The notes below the pieces were generated by a model. That model searched no databases, was not told the origin of the DNA, and saw only the letters and a program-made list of their open reading frames with translations. Made by a program: the position numbers and the translations under genes. A stretch of DNA of 19,811 nucleotides from JAADIV01 sp964439085 (GTDB lineage: Bacteria; Desulfobacterota; Desulfobulbia; Desulfobulbales; VMSU01), in NCBI GenBank assembly GCA_964439085.1, contig CAYTNB010000030.1:1-19811 (forward strand), read 5' to 3'. Positions 1 to 6,927 of the stretch are shown here, piece by piece; the stretch's first letter is position 1; every line of letters starts with the position of its first letter.

Positions 1-878
1 ACCGATTCCAGTTTCTCGGTCTTCATTAGCTCGGCACGAAATTTGTTTTCTGAAGTAACATCGCGGAAGACCAGGACAACTCCAATTATTTTGCTGTTTT
101 GATCCAGAATCGGCGCACCGCTGTCGGCTATACTGCGTTTCGTGCCGTCCCTGGCGATAAGAGCGGTGTGGTTGCACAAATTAACAATTTGACCAGATTC
201 CAACACCTTGATTACCGGATTTTGGCGGGGTTCATTGTTTAGCTCATTGACAATATTGAAAACTTCTGAAATCGGTCGCCCCACTGCCTCTTTCTGCTGC
301 CAGCCAGTGAGTTGCTCTGTGACTTTATTGATTAGGAGTATACGGCCTGTCATATCGGTGGTAATAACGCCGTCACCAATGCTACGCAGGGTGACGGCCA
401 AGCACTCTTTCTCTTCCGTTAATGCCAGTTGAATCTGTTTTCTTTCAATTATTTCATCCTCTAAAGTTGTATTTGTTTCCTCTAGTGATTTTGTACGCTC
501 GGCAATTAAATCTTCAAGATGGTTGTTGTATTGTACTATCTGACGGTGGACTTTTTTTACACGTTGATAGTAAAGGCTGATGGTGAATATTGCGATAAAT
601 GTAGTGGTATTTATTGCACCGCTGAATGGTGATATTAAATCCCAAATATGTTTGTGGGAGCTAAAAATAAGAATTTGTTTAACAAGGTGACCGGCAGAAC
701 GGGAGATGGCAAAAATAACGATAGCTGTGGTCAAAATAAATATATAATGTCTGAAGATGTCACCTGGTTTACTTTGAAACCACTGCCAAGCTTGTACAAG
801 ACAGGCCACGGCCAAATACAAGGTCATGATCGACCCTATAATATCTGTGCTCTGCACTGGAACCCAGGAAAAAGTCAT
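1..878 (-). CDS. Membrane PAS sensor histidine kinase, N-terminal part (runs off the left edge)
   Basis: The minus-strand frame stays open to the window edge and encodes 292 residues. Three membrane helices lie near residues 12-32, 44-64 and 84-104, and a conserved-looking ISRSAGH sits just after helix two. A charged coiled coil (about 106-150) follows, then a PAS domain (about 155-275) ending in IIGVVLVFRDVT, the usual end of a PAS/PAC unit. The last residues, EKLES, are where a HisKA dimerisation helix normally begins. The histidine, ATPase and any receiver domains are outside the window. I chose ATG 878 because it forms an ATGA overlap with the preceding gene and has GGAGG 8 nt upstream; ATG 893 lacks a comparable site. 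Kinases with this three-helix N-terminus are, as I recall, common in delta-proteobacteria. The signal is unknown; proximity to cydAB suggests redox or oxygen, which is inference. Confidence 0.88.
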   Translation of the reverse strand, partial: MTFSWVPVQSTDIIGSIMTLYLAVACLVQAWQWFQSKPGDIFRHYIFILTTAIVIFAISRSAGHLVKQILIFSSHKHIWDLISPFSGAINTTTFIAIFTISLYYQRVKKVHRQIVQYNNHLEDLIAERTKSLEETNTTLEDEIIERKQIQLALTEEKECLAVTLRSIGDGVITTDMTGRILLINKVTEQLTGWQQKEAVGRPISEVFNIVNELNNEPRQNPVIKVLESGQIVNLCNHTALIARDGTKRSIADSGAPILDQNSKIIGVVLVFRDVTSENKFRAELMKTEKLES

Positions 879-1324
879 GCTGCCCGCCTCCATTTTTGTA
901 GGGCCTTTAGGAGTAAGAATAGGGCGGGAACCAACAAAAAATGGTCAAGTCTGGTTAGGTAGAAAAGGGCATCATATAAATTATTAACCGAAAAGGAGGA
1001 GGGGATATTGTCGGTGATATTTAAGGCGGAGTGACTGCTCAACTCGTACAGCCAGTGACCGCTGAAGGTGAGGATATTCCAAGCAATAATTAACCATAGG
1101 AACCCCCTGAACTCAGACCAACCTGATTCCGTGTGCTTAGCCTGGTATGTCCTATATAAAAGGAAGATGATACCCGCACAAAACAGTAGATGACCTAGCT
1201 GGTGTGAAGCAAGCCCTTCAGCACCGCCGTGATGCTGTACAGCTAGAGCCGGATCAGCGCATAGCAGGAAGATGACTGAAAGCAGTGCTTTAAATAAAAA
1301 TTTGATTTTAAGTGGATTTACCAT
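875..1324 (-). CDS. Small His-rich membrane protein, partner of the PAS kinase
   Basis: 149 residues. A signal peptide or first helix covers about residues 8-28, with a plausible cleavage after ALA near residue 28. A histidine-rich stretch follows (VQHHGGAEGLASHQLGH), then about three further hydrophobic helices (near 46-60, 77-92 and 125-145) with more histidines (SGHWLYELSSH, LDHFLLV). ATG 1324 is preferred over an upstream TTG at 1351 because AAGGTGA lies just before it. The stop overlaps the kinase start as ATGA, so the two are translationally coupled. I recall similar small proteins beside this kinase type in delta-proteobacteria, but no function is established to my knowledge. The clustered histidines could bind metal or haem; that is a guess from composition. 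The gene has its own promoter and is probably transcribed separately from cydAB. Confidence 0.8.
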   Translation of the reverse strand: MVNPLKIKFLFKALLSVIFLLCADPALAVQHHGGAEGLASHQLGHLLFCAGIIFLLYRTYQAKHTESGWSEFRGFLWLIIAWNILTFSGHWLYELSSHSALNITDNIPSSFSVNNLYDALFYLTRLDHFLLVPALFLLLKALQKWRRAA

Positions 1325-1368
1325 ATCACCTTTCTGATAAAAAGCCCGCAAGTATTACGCTACAGAAC

Positions 1369-1397
1369 AGTATAGCACCCACAGGCCCTGATGGCAA
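1369..1397 (-). promoter_or_regulatory. Sigma70-type promoter for the His-rich protein/kinase pair
   Basis: On the minus strand TTGCCA (1397-1392) and TATACT (1374-1369) are separated by exactly 17 nt. Each hexamer matches five of six consensus positions. The site is about 45 nt upstream of the ATG at 1324, so these two genes can be transcribed independently of cydAB. Confidence 0.7.
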
Positions 1398-1411
1398 CAC
1401 GACAATAATGG

Positions 1412-1430
1412 CTAACACCCCGCGAGGGGG
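1412..1430 (-). repeat. Short hairpin repeat, copy A
   Basis: The minus strand reads CCCCCTCGCGGGGTGTTAG, with a small CCCC/GGGG hairpin. The same 19 nt with one change occurs on the plus strand at 14607-14625. It lies between the 30-residue ORF and the kinase-unit promoter. There is no T-run, so it is not a standard terminator. Confidence 0.6.
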
Positions 1431-1466
1431 TATAGGTACCTTTCCGGAGGTGGACTTAAGGTGGCT

Positions 1467-1559
1467 TTAAAGAAGGTCTGTTTTGTCAAGGGCAATAACA
1501 GCGGTCTTGTATGAGATTATAATAACGGCTAGCCAGGAAATTAGTAATATCGTATTCAT
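1467..1559 (-). CDS. 30-residue single-helix membrane protein downstream of cydB
   Basis: A short ORF begins MNTILLISWLAVIIISYK and ends DKTDLL followed by TAA. Residues 3-16 plus 19-24 form one hydrophobic helix interrupted by a lone Tyr-Lys. TTGGAG lies 6 nt before the ATG, a good ribosome binding site. It sits 127 nt downstream of cydB on the same strand, in the place where bd oxidases of other bacteria often encode a tiny subunit (CydX, about 30-40 residues). I see no CydX signature, so I do not name it cydX; analogy of position, size and topology is the only support. It could be a small oxidase subunit, an assembly factor, or an unrelated membrane peptide. The ORF is too short for most gene finders. 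An 85-codon frame on the opposite strand (1483-1740) overlaps it and the end of cydB and is judged spurious. Confidence 0.62.
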   Translation of the reverse strand: MNTILLISWLAVIIISYKTAVIALDKTDLL

Positions 1560-1601
1560 TTTTTCTCCAATTTTTGTAATTCACAGTTACGCTCTGCTTT
1601 T

Positions 1602-1622
1602 AAGGAACTTCTACAGTTCCTT
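1602..1622 (-). other. Hairpin between cydB and the 30-residue ORF
   Basis: An 8-bp perfect stem, AAGGAACT with AGTTCCTT, closes a 5-nt loop. No U-run follows on the minus strand, so it is more likely a processing or stability hairpin protecting the 3' end of the cydAB message than a full terminator. Confidence 0.5.
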
Positions 1623-1686
1623 TAAAAAAACTGGTTTATCCGGGTTAATTACTGCTTGTTCTTTCAGCCTGTGTTCCTTGCTGGTA

Positions 1687-2826
1687 TTAATACAAATCAC
1701 TGTATTGGTCTTTCATATCGGCAACAGTCAATTTGCGTAGATCCATAGCGTTCCAGACATGACCAACATAGGCCAGGACAACGGGAATAAGCAGAGCAAC
1801 ATAAGTCATTACAGTCAAGGTGTAATGGCTGCTGGAGGCATTATAAATGGTTAAACTGGATTGCAGATCGACCACCGATGGATAGAAGGAGGTGTTGTTA
1901 TATCCGGCGATGCAAAAAATTGTCAGGGCAACGAAGATAGCCCCTGATCCTCCCATCCAAATAGCACATTTTTTCGTGGAACGGGCGGCGGATAAAACTC
2001 CCCAGATAATAAGGGCCAAACCGACCAGAAGCATACCCAAAATCAGGGGATTGGCTATGAGGTTGTTGAGGTATTTATGCGGCACCATGGTTACCACTCC
2101 GGCGCTGTCTACTCCAAAGCCGTCTCGGGTTACAAGGCTCACGAGGATGTAGAGCAGAAAGGGCAGGGCAATTATAAAATTTACCATAACCGCTTTGCGT
2201 AACCGCTTTTCAAGGTTCTCAACCCCTGTGAAATCAATATTGTTAAGCAGATACATGGCCCCCAGGACTCGGGCGTTAAATACCAAAAAAATTCCTAAGC
2301 CCAGATTGAAAGGGTTGAAGGCCGCTTCTAAGCCGCGCAGAGGAGTGGTCCAGGTCACAAAATTATATTCATTAAGCTGGAAATTTGAGCCGGTGAAAAA
2401 GGTGCCTATAGCTGCTCCAATAAGCAGGATGCCCAGAGAACCATTAATTAATAGAAAAAACTCGTATGTTTTAGCTCCTAAAAAATTATCTGGTTTAGAA
2501 CGGTACTCATAGCTTACGGCCTGAATAATAAAGGTGAACAAAATTAGCTCCCACACCCAATAGGCCCCGCCAAAACTGGTGGCGTAGAATTTGGGAAAGG
2601 CGGCGAATAAGGCCCCGCCAAATAGAACCAGGGTGGTAAAGGTAAGTTCCCATTTGCGCCCCAGGGAGTTGATGAGCAGATTTTTTTCCGTATCAGTTTT
2701 GGCAATATGCCAGAGTAAGGTTTGCCCTCCCTGCACAAAGGTAAGGAAAATAAAGAGTGAACCTACAATAGAGCAGATAAGCCACCAGATTTGCTGTAGT
2801 GTTTCGGTACTTAAATTACCAATCAT
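1687..2826 (-). CDS. cydB: Cytochrome bd ubiquinol oxidase subunit II
   Basis: 379 residues with eight to nine membrane helices. CydB is the haem-free partner of CydA in the quinol-oxidising, O2-reducing bd complex of the cytoplasmic membrane. The N-terminus (LQQIWWLICSIVGSLFIFLT, then FVQGGQTLLW) and the stretch GRKWELTFTTLVLFGGALFA followed by FPKFYATSFGGAYW are like the Bacteroides-type CydB as I remember it, rather than the E. coli form. ATG 2826 is chosen over an upstream start at 2847 because GGAGG lies 9 nt before it, inside the last codons of cydA. Only 1 nt separates the cydA stop from this ATG, so the subunits are co-translated. Length is normal for the family and no break is seen. 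Confidence 0.95.
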   Translation of the reverse strand: MIGNLSTETLQQIWWLICSIVGSLFIFLTFVQGGQTLLWHIAKTDTEKNLLINSLGRKWELTFTTLVLFGGALFAAFPKFYATSFGGAYWVWELILFTFIIQAVSYEYRSKPDNFLGAKTYEFFLLINGSLGILLIGAAIGTFFTGSNFQLNEYNFVTWTTPLRGLEAAFNPFNLGLGIFLVFNARVLGAMYLLNNIDFTGVENLEKRLRKAVMVNFIIALPFLLYILVSLVTRDGFGVDSAGVVTMVPHKYLNNLIANPLILGMLLVGLALIIWGVLSAARSTKKCAIWMGGSGAIFVALTIFCIAGYNNTSFYPSVVDLQSSLTIYNASSSHYTLTVMTYVALLIPVVLAYVGHVWNAMDLRKLTVADMKDQYSDLY

Positions 2827-2827
2827 C

Positions 2828-4363
2828 TTATTTATCCTCCGGACCAAGTTTTATCTGTTTGCTCATAATTCTCAGGTCGGCGATGAGCAGGGCAGTAAAC
2901 AGAATTAGAAACATAAAAAAGGTTGTCTGTACCGTGCCTGTGGTGAGGTTGGTGCGGGCCACGGTTACAGGTAGCAAATCCTGGATGGCCCAGGGCTGCC
3001 TGCCAACCTCGGCGACAACCCAACCGGCCTGGGAACAGATTATACTTAAGGCAAACATGATTGTGCCCGGCAGAAGAAGCCAACGCTGTTTCTCGAGATT
3101 TCCCCGCAGACTAAAAAATAGATAGGCCAGAAAAACGGCAATAAACATGGTTCCCAGGATAACCATCAGATGAAAACTGTAGAATGAGATGGCCACGTTT
3201 GGCACCGCCTCTTTTGGGCTATTCAGATAACCGTAGCCCAGGAAATCTTTATACTGGTTAAATTGGGCCAAGGCTCGGGAGGCGGCAACAGGGTTGTTTG
3301 CCTTTTGAGCCTTTTTGTAGGCCGCCAACTGTTGAACGGCGATTTTACCTTTGCTGATCTTTTCTGCTGCCCCCATGACACCCTCCTGGGGGTTACCATA
3401 TACCAGATCGTTAATTCCTGGCACAAAGCTGCCTGGCTGGCGATTGGCCAGGATGGAAAGTAAGCCCGGGATTCTTATTTCCAGATCAAAAGGATCTTCA
3501 TCATTATCGACATCCTTGCGCAAGTTAATTATGCCAGCCGCTACCATCCCTGCCCCCCTTTCGCCATTATACAGTCCTTCAAAGGCGGCTAGCTTCATCG
3601 GCTGATGCAGGGCATCCTCATAGGCGGCCTCATCACCGGTGAATCCCGCAAAAAGTGACCCTAGCAGACCAAATATCGCTGCTACGATGATACTACGTTT
3701 GGCCATTTTTATATGGCGTTTCTGGAGCAGAAAATATGATGATATGGAGATGACGAAGAGGGCGCCAACCGCAAAGCTTGAGCTTGTGGTGTGGGTGAAT
3801 TTTGAGACGGCAATTGGGGAAAGAATTATATCCCAAAAATTATGCATCTCAAAACGGGCTTTATCTGGGTTGAAAGCCATGCCCACCGGGTGCTGCATCC
3901 AGGCATTAGCCACCAGTATCCAGGTGGCGGAGAGGCTGGAACCAATTGCTACCAGCCAGGTAGAGGTGAGATGAAATCTCTTGGATACCCGATCCCAGCC
4001 AAAAAACATGACTGCAAAGAAGGTGGCTTCCAGGAAAAAGGCAGCGATTCCTTCAATTGCCAAAGGGGCTCCAAAGATGTCACCCACCATCCATGAATAA
4101 TTTGCCCAATTGGTACCGAACTCAAATTCCATGATAATGCCGGTGGCTATACCAATGGCAAAGTTAATGCCAAATAGTTTCATCCAGAACTTGGTGAGCC
4201 GCAGCCATTCTTCGTTGCCCGTTTTCACGTAAATTGACTCGTAAAAGGCGCATATCCAGGAAAGCCCCAAGGTCAATGGCACGAAAATCCAGTGATATAG
4301 AGCGGTTAGGGCAAATTGAGCCCTGGCCCAATTTACCATGCTTAGGTCAATATTTTCGATCAT
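2828..4363 (-). CDS. cydA: Cytochrome bd ubiquinol oxidase subunit I
   Basis: 511 residues, near the usual 510-520. This subunit carries haems b558, b595 and d, oxidises quinol at the periplasmic Q loop and reduces O2 to water. Key residues are all present and sit five positions later than in E. coli numbering: His24 (b595 ligand, in ALYHWIFVPLTLGL), Glu104 and Glu112 (proton path/haem site, in IEGIAAFFLEATFF) and His191 (b558 ligand, in FTHTTSSSF). The GRQPW signature is at 454-458. The Q loop runs from about residue 255 to 385. GGAGG lies 9 nt before the ATG, and the start overlaps the DUF4492 stop as ATGA. In anaerobes such oxidases remove oxygen or allow microaerobic respiration. Confidence 0.97.
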   Translation of the reverse strand: MIENIDLSMVNWARAQFALTALYHWIFVPLTLGLSWICAFYESIYVKTGNEEWLRLTKFWMKLFGINFAIGIATGIIMEFEFGTNWANYSWMVGDIFGAPLAIEGIAAFFLEATFFAVMFFGWDRVSKRFHLTSTWLVAIGSSLSATWILVANAWMQHPVGMAFNPDKARFEMHNFWDIILSPIAVSKFTHTTSSSFAVGALFVISISSYFLLQKRHIKMAKRSIIVAAIFGLLGSLFAGFTGDEAAYEDALHQPMKLAAFEGLYNGERGAGMVAAGIINLRKDVDNDEDPFDLEIRIPGLLSILANRQPGSFVPGINDLVYGNPQEGVMGAAEKISKGKIAVQQLAAYKKAQKANNPVAASRALAQFNQYKDFLGYGYLNSPKEAVPNVAISFYSFHLMVILGTMFIAVFLAYLFFSLRGNLEKQRWLLLPGTIMFALSIICSQAGWVVAEVGRQPWAIQDLLPVTVARTNLTTGTVQTTFFMFLILFTALLIADLRIMSKQIKLGPEDK

Positions 4364-4617
4364 TTTTTGGGGCCTCCAAAATTTGAATTTATTATATTGG
4401 GCAGGTGAGTAATGTTATCCATTACATAGGCTGCCCGCTCATTATCATTACTGAAAGTGGTTTGTAGAAAATCGGGGAAGAAAAAAATTTTGATTATCCC
4501 AAAGATGATGAAAACTTTGATGATAATGACCTTCCAGAGGGTACGGCCCAAGGTCATTTTGCGGAATCCCTCCACATAGAAGGAAACAATATTTCTTAAT
4601 TTTTTAACAGCGTCCAT
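4360..4617 (-). CDS. DUF4492 small membrane protein preceding cydA
   Basis: 85 residues with one strong helix (about 27-47, KVIIIKVFIIFGIIKIFFFP). The segment FYVEGFRKMTLGRTLW and the FFFPDFL that ends the helix are the recognisable core of DUF4492, a family I know from the position directly upstream of cydA in Bacteroidetes. Its role is unknown; assembly, stability or haem insertion for bd oxidase is the natural guess. ATG 4617 is preferred to a TTG at 4692 because family homology begins here; its ribosome site is only A/G-rich (GGTAAAAAAGAA), so translation may be modest. The stop overlaps the cydA start by ATGA, consistent with coupled synthesis. Confidence 0.82.
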   Translation of the reverse strand: MDAVKKLRNIVSFYVEGFRKMTLGRTLWKVIIIKVFIIFGIIKIFFFPDFLQTTFSNDNERAAYVMDNITHLPNIINSNFGGPKK

Positions 4618-4784
4618 TTCTTTTTTACCATTTTTACTGAGGCTCCGCCTCACACCATATCTGAGATTCTGCTTAGCTTTGTAGAGGGACAAGCATCTTA
4701 ACGGTGAATCAAACCACTCATCCTGAAAGTTTTTTCAGTTATCGGAGCCTTTGTTTACCTGCTATTCCTGATATAAAACAAGTT

Positions 4785-4833
4785 ATAATGAATCAAAATA
4801 ATCCATAATGACTTTATCATTTTGATTCATTAT
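4785..4833. promoter_or_regulatory. Perfect 15-bp inverted repeat over the cyd promoter (candidate operator)
   Basis: The arm ATAATGAATCAAAAT (4785-4799) and its exact reverse complement (4819-4833) are separated by 19 nt. The second arm covers the -10 element. Because the predicted start of transcription falls inside one arm, the whole hairpin would not form in RNA, so a DNA operator is more likely. The TTGAT half resembles half of an FNR/CRP site, but the full TTGAT-N4-ATCAA is absent. Confidence 0.55.
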
Positions 4834-4856
4834 TTATAAAAAGTAAGATAAAGTCA
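4809..4856. promoter_or_regulatory. Second, interleaved 10-bp inverted repeat
   Basis: TGACTTTATC (4809-4818) and GATAAAGTCA (4847-4856) are perfect reverse complements 28 nt apart. They interlock with the 15-bp repeat: its spacer holds one arm and the promoter -35 overlaps the other. This could be a second binding site for the same or another regulator. Confidence 0.5.
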
Positions 4857-4857
4857 A
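4829..4857 (-). promoter_or_regulatory. Sigma70-type promoter of the DUF4492-cydA-cydB operon
   Basis: On the minus strand TTGACT (4857-4852) and AATAAT (4834-4829) are 17 nt apart, each matching five of six consensus bases. Transcription would start near 4822, giving a leader of about 205 nt. The -10 lies within one arm of the 15-bp inverted repeat and the -35 within an arm of the 10-bp repeat. A weaker alternative, TTGATT-17-TATCAG, lies just downstream. Confidence 0.6.
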
Positions 4858-4950
4858 ATAAAAAATGATAATTATTATTAATAAGGTTGGTTATGGTGTG
4901 GAATTTGGGGTGGCGGTGTATCTATTTCACCTCCGGCTTGAATTTGGCGG

Positions 4951-6720
4951 TTATAATTCAGCAAGCATTGCGTCTATAACTTTAAGTCCGCCCTGCCAAA
5001 ATTCCGGGTCATCCAGATTGACGTTGAAGGGCTTCAATAATTCGTATGGTGAGGAGCTGCCGCCGGCCTTTAATAATTCTATATACCTGGGCACAAATGA
5101 TGTTCCTTCTGTTTTGTACAGGTTGTAGAGGGCGAGTACCAATAATTCGCCAAAGGCGTAGGAATACACATAGCCTGGACTGTTCAGAAAATGTGGAATA
5201 TAAGACCACCAGATATCATAGTTGTCGCTTAGTTTAACACTGCCCTGGAACATATCTTCCTGGGTGCTTCGCCATAACTTGGAAATCTCCTCGCTCCCTA
5301 ACTCGCCTTGCTGGCGCCGGGCATTGTGGCTAAGTTCTTCAAAACGACTCATGGCCGTTTGCCGGAATACCGTGGCAAAAATTGATTCCAGCTTTTGGCC
5401 GATGAAGGCAACTCGCTGCTGTTTATCTTTCAATAGGTTCAACTGGTAATTGAATAGGAGCAGCTCGGCAAATACGGAGGCAGTTTCGGCCAGAACCAGA
5501 GGGGTGTCGCTGTTATAATAACCTCGTTCCGCTGCCATGTACTGATGGATGCCGTGCCCCAGTTCATGGGCTACAGTGGATATGTCTCGAATATTACCGG
5601 TGTAATTTACCATCACATAGGGATGTACATCTGGCGTACATGGATGAGCGAAAGCCCCGCCCCGTTTACCTTCTAATATAGGGGCGTGAATCCATTGGTG
5701 TTGGAAAAACATTTGGGCAATTTCAGCCATTTGCGGGGAAAAATTACCAAAGGCCTTTAATACCAACTCCTGGGCTTCAGGCCATAAAACTTCCTGATCT
5801 GGCAGATGCGGCAAGGGGGCGTAGCGGTCATAATCCATTAAGTCCTGGAGGTTAAACAAGCCTTTCTTGAAAATATAATAACGGCTGACGATATCGTATC
5901 GGCTGGAAACCGCATCCACTAAGGTCTTGACGGTTTTGTCCTGTAACTCATTATAGAGGTTCATGGAACTTAGCCAATCTGGATACTTGCGCAGGCGGTC
6001 GTCAATCATCTTGTCGGCCAGCAGGGTGTTGGTGATATGGGTGAAAATATGCAGATTGGCTTTGAGGCCTTCCGTCAAGTCGGTGGCGGCCTGCTGACGA
6101 ATCTCACGGTCGACATCGTAGAGGTCGGTCAACACCTCTTCTTCGGTACGTTGTTTCTCCCCAAATTTCAGATGGCCCATGACCTTGTCGAAGAGAAGAT
6201 TCCAGGCTCCCCGTCCTACCGGGGCGATTTCAAGTAGAAGAGTTTCTTCTGGCAGGCTTAGGAGATGGGGGGCGTAACGCCGCATGGTGGCCAGATAATG
6301 GCGGTAATGTGACAGCTCGGCATCATCTAGTATGGTATTTGCCCAAACTGCGGGGGCGGCACTCCACTCTAATTCAAAAAAAACGGTATGTTTACTTGTC
6401 TTGCTGCCTTCCTCCCTAATTTTTTGCAGAAGGGCACCCGCATCAGGATTTTGAGTCTGGGTGGTAAAGCTCAGAAAGGCAAAGGTGCTGAGACGGCCCT
6501 TGGTGGTAGATAGCTTTTCCAGCCTGGCAACCAATTCTGCCAATTCTATAGCCGTAAGCTCTGTAATTCTGTTTTTGTAAGACTTTTCAATATCTTCGGC
6601 CTCTTTTTGGCACGAACTAAGGTCGTCTGTTATTTTTGGGTCATTTAGGCCGTTGTACAGATCGGTTAGCTGCCAAATAATTTTTTCGCTTTTTAGTCTT
6701 TTGTTGATATTGTCAACCAT
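4951..6720 (-). CDS. pepF: Oligoendopeptidase F, M3B metallopeptidase
   Basis: 589 residues, a typical length for the M3B/PepF family. It is a cytoplasmic zinc peptidase that cuts oligopeptides. The zinc site is HELGH at 385-389 in STVAHELGHGIHQYMA, with the third ligand expected in the following segment LVLAETASVFAELL (about 413-426), the usual M3 pattern. The long helical N-terminal half and the C-terminal PGYVYSYAFGELLVLALY also fit the family. There is no signal peptide. ATG 6720 has AGGAG 8 nt upstream. It is transcribed alone, divergently from the receiver/TPR gene, and it ends 333 nt before the cyd operon. No link to the oxidase is evident. Confidence 0.93.
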   Translation of the reverse strand: MVDNINKRLKSEKIIWQLTDLYNGLNDPKITDDLSSCQKEAEDIEKSYKNRITELTAIELAELVARLEKLSTTKGRLSTFAFLSFTTQTQNPDAGALLQKIREEGSKTSKHTVFFELEWSAAPAVWANTILDDAELSHYRHYLATMRRYAPHLLSLPEETLLLEIAPVGRGAWNLLFDKVMGHLKFGEKQRTEEEVLTDLYDVDREIRQQAATDLTEGLKANLHIFTHITNTLLADKMIDDRLRKYPDWLSSMNLYNELQDKTVKTLVDAVSSRYDIVSRYYIFKKGLFNLQDLMDYDRYAPLPHLPDQEVLWPEAQELVLKAFGNFSPQMAEIAQMFFQHQWIHAPILEGKRGGAFAHPCTPDVHPYVMVNYTGNIRDISTVAHELGHGIHQYMAAERGYYNSDTPLVLAETASVFAELLLFNYQLNLLKDKQQRVAFIGQKLESIFATVFRQTAMSRFEELSHNARRQQGELGSEEISKLWRSTQEDMFQGSVKLSDNYDIWWSYIPHFLNSPGYVYSYAFGELLVLALYNLYKTEGTSFVPRYIELLKAGGSSSPYELLKPFNVNLDDPEFWQGGLKVIDAMLAEL

Positions 6721-6927
6721 GATTTTTACTCCTATAAATATGTGGTTAATTTCGCTCTAATCATACGCTATTCAAAAAAACATATCTACAAATAATCTAG
6801 CGATTGACGCGACGCCGCTTACCGTTTACTACTATCGCATAGGGTCAAGTCATACCGCTTGGGTATTTGATAAACTTGGGAAAGTGCTGTGGTTTTTTCA
6901 TAAAACCAAGCAAAACAGGGAGAGGCA
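6721..6927. promoter_or_regulatory. Divergent intergenic region, pepF / receiver-TPR gene
   Basis: 207 nt. For the plus-strand gene, TTGACG (6804-6809) is 17 nt from TACTAC (6827-6832), a weak candidate promoter. For pepF a TATGAT -10-like hexamer lies near 6760 on the minus strand, without a clear -35. A small GGTTTT/AAAACC inverted repeat lies near 6887-6904. Confidence 0.35.

Larger units (their letters stand above)
4618..4950. promoter_or_regulatory. cyd operon control region and leader
   Basis: 333 nt between pepF and the DUF4492 gene. It contains the promoter and the interleaved inverted repeats listed separately, and an untranslated leader of about 205 nt. The motif TGAATCAAA occurs at 4789-4797, inverted at 4821-4829, and again at 4705-4713 inside the leader. 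A small 6-bp hairpin (4723-4738, CTGAAA with TTTCAG) is also in the leader. A stretch at 4861-4879 resembles a Fur box at roughly 15 of 19 positions, but the region is very AT-rich, so this is weak. No convincing terminator for pepF is visible. No gene is seen here. Confidence 0.55.

Noticed and set aside
648..962. 104-codon plus-strand frame over the kinase gene
   Set aside because: It is antisense to the kinase and the His-rich protein, which both have strong family features.
1412..1430. Hairpin as a terminator
   Set aside because: The stem is short and no U-run follows; its near copy elsewhere indicates a repeat.
1483..1740. 85-codon plus-strand frame overlapping the end of cydB
   Set aside because: It starts with TTG without a ribosome site, runs antisense to cydB and to the well-supported 30-residue ORF, and resembles no family I know.
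2544..4096. Several long frames within cydA and cydB in other frames
   Set aside because: They are shadows of the conserved oxidase genes.
4861..4879. Fur-box-like stretch near the end of pepF
   Set aside because: About 15 of 19 matches, but in extremely AT-rich DNA and about 40 nt from the promoter start point; not strong enough to list as a site.
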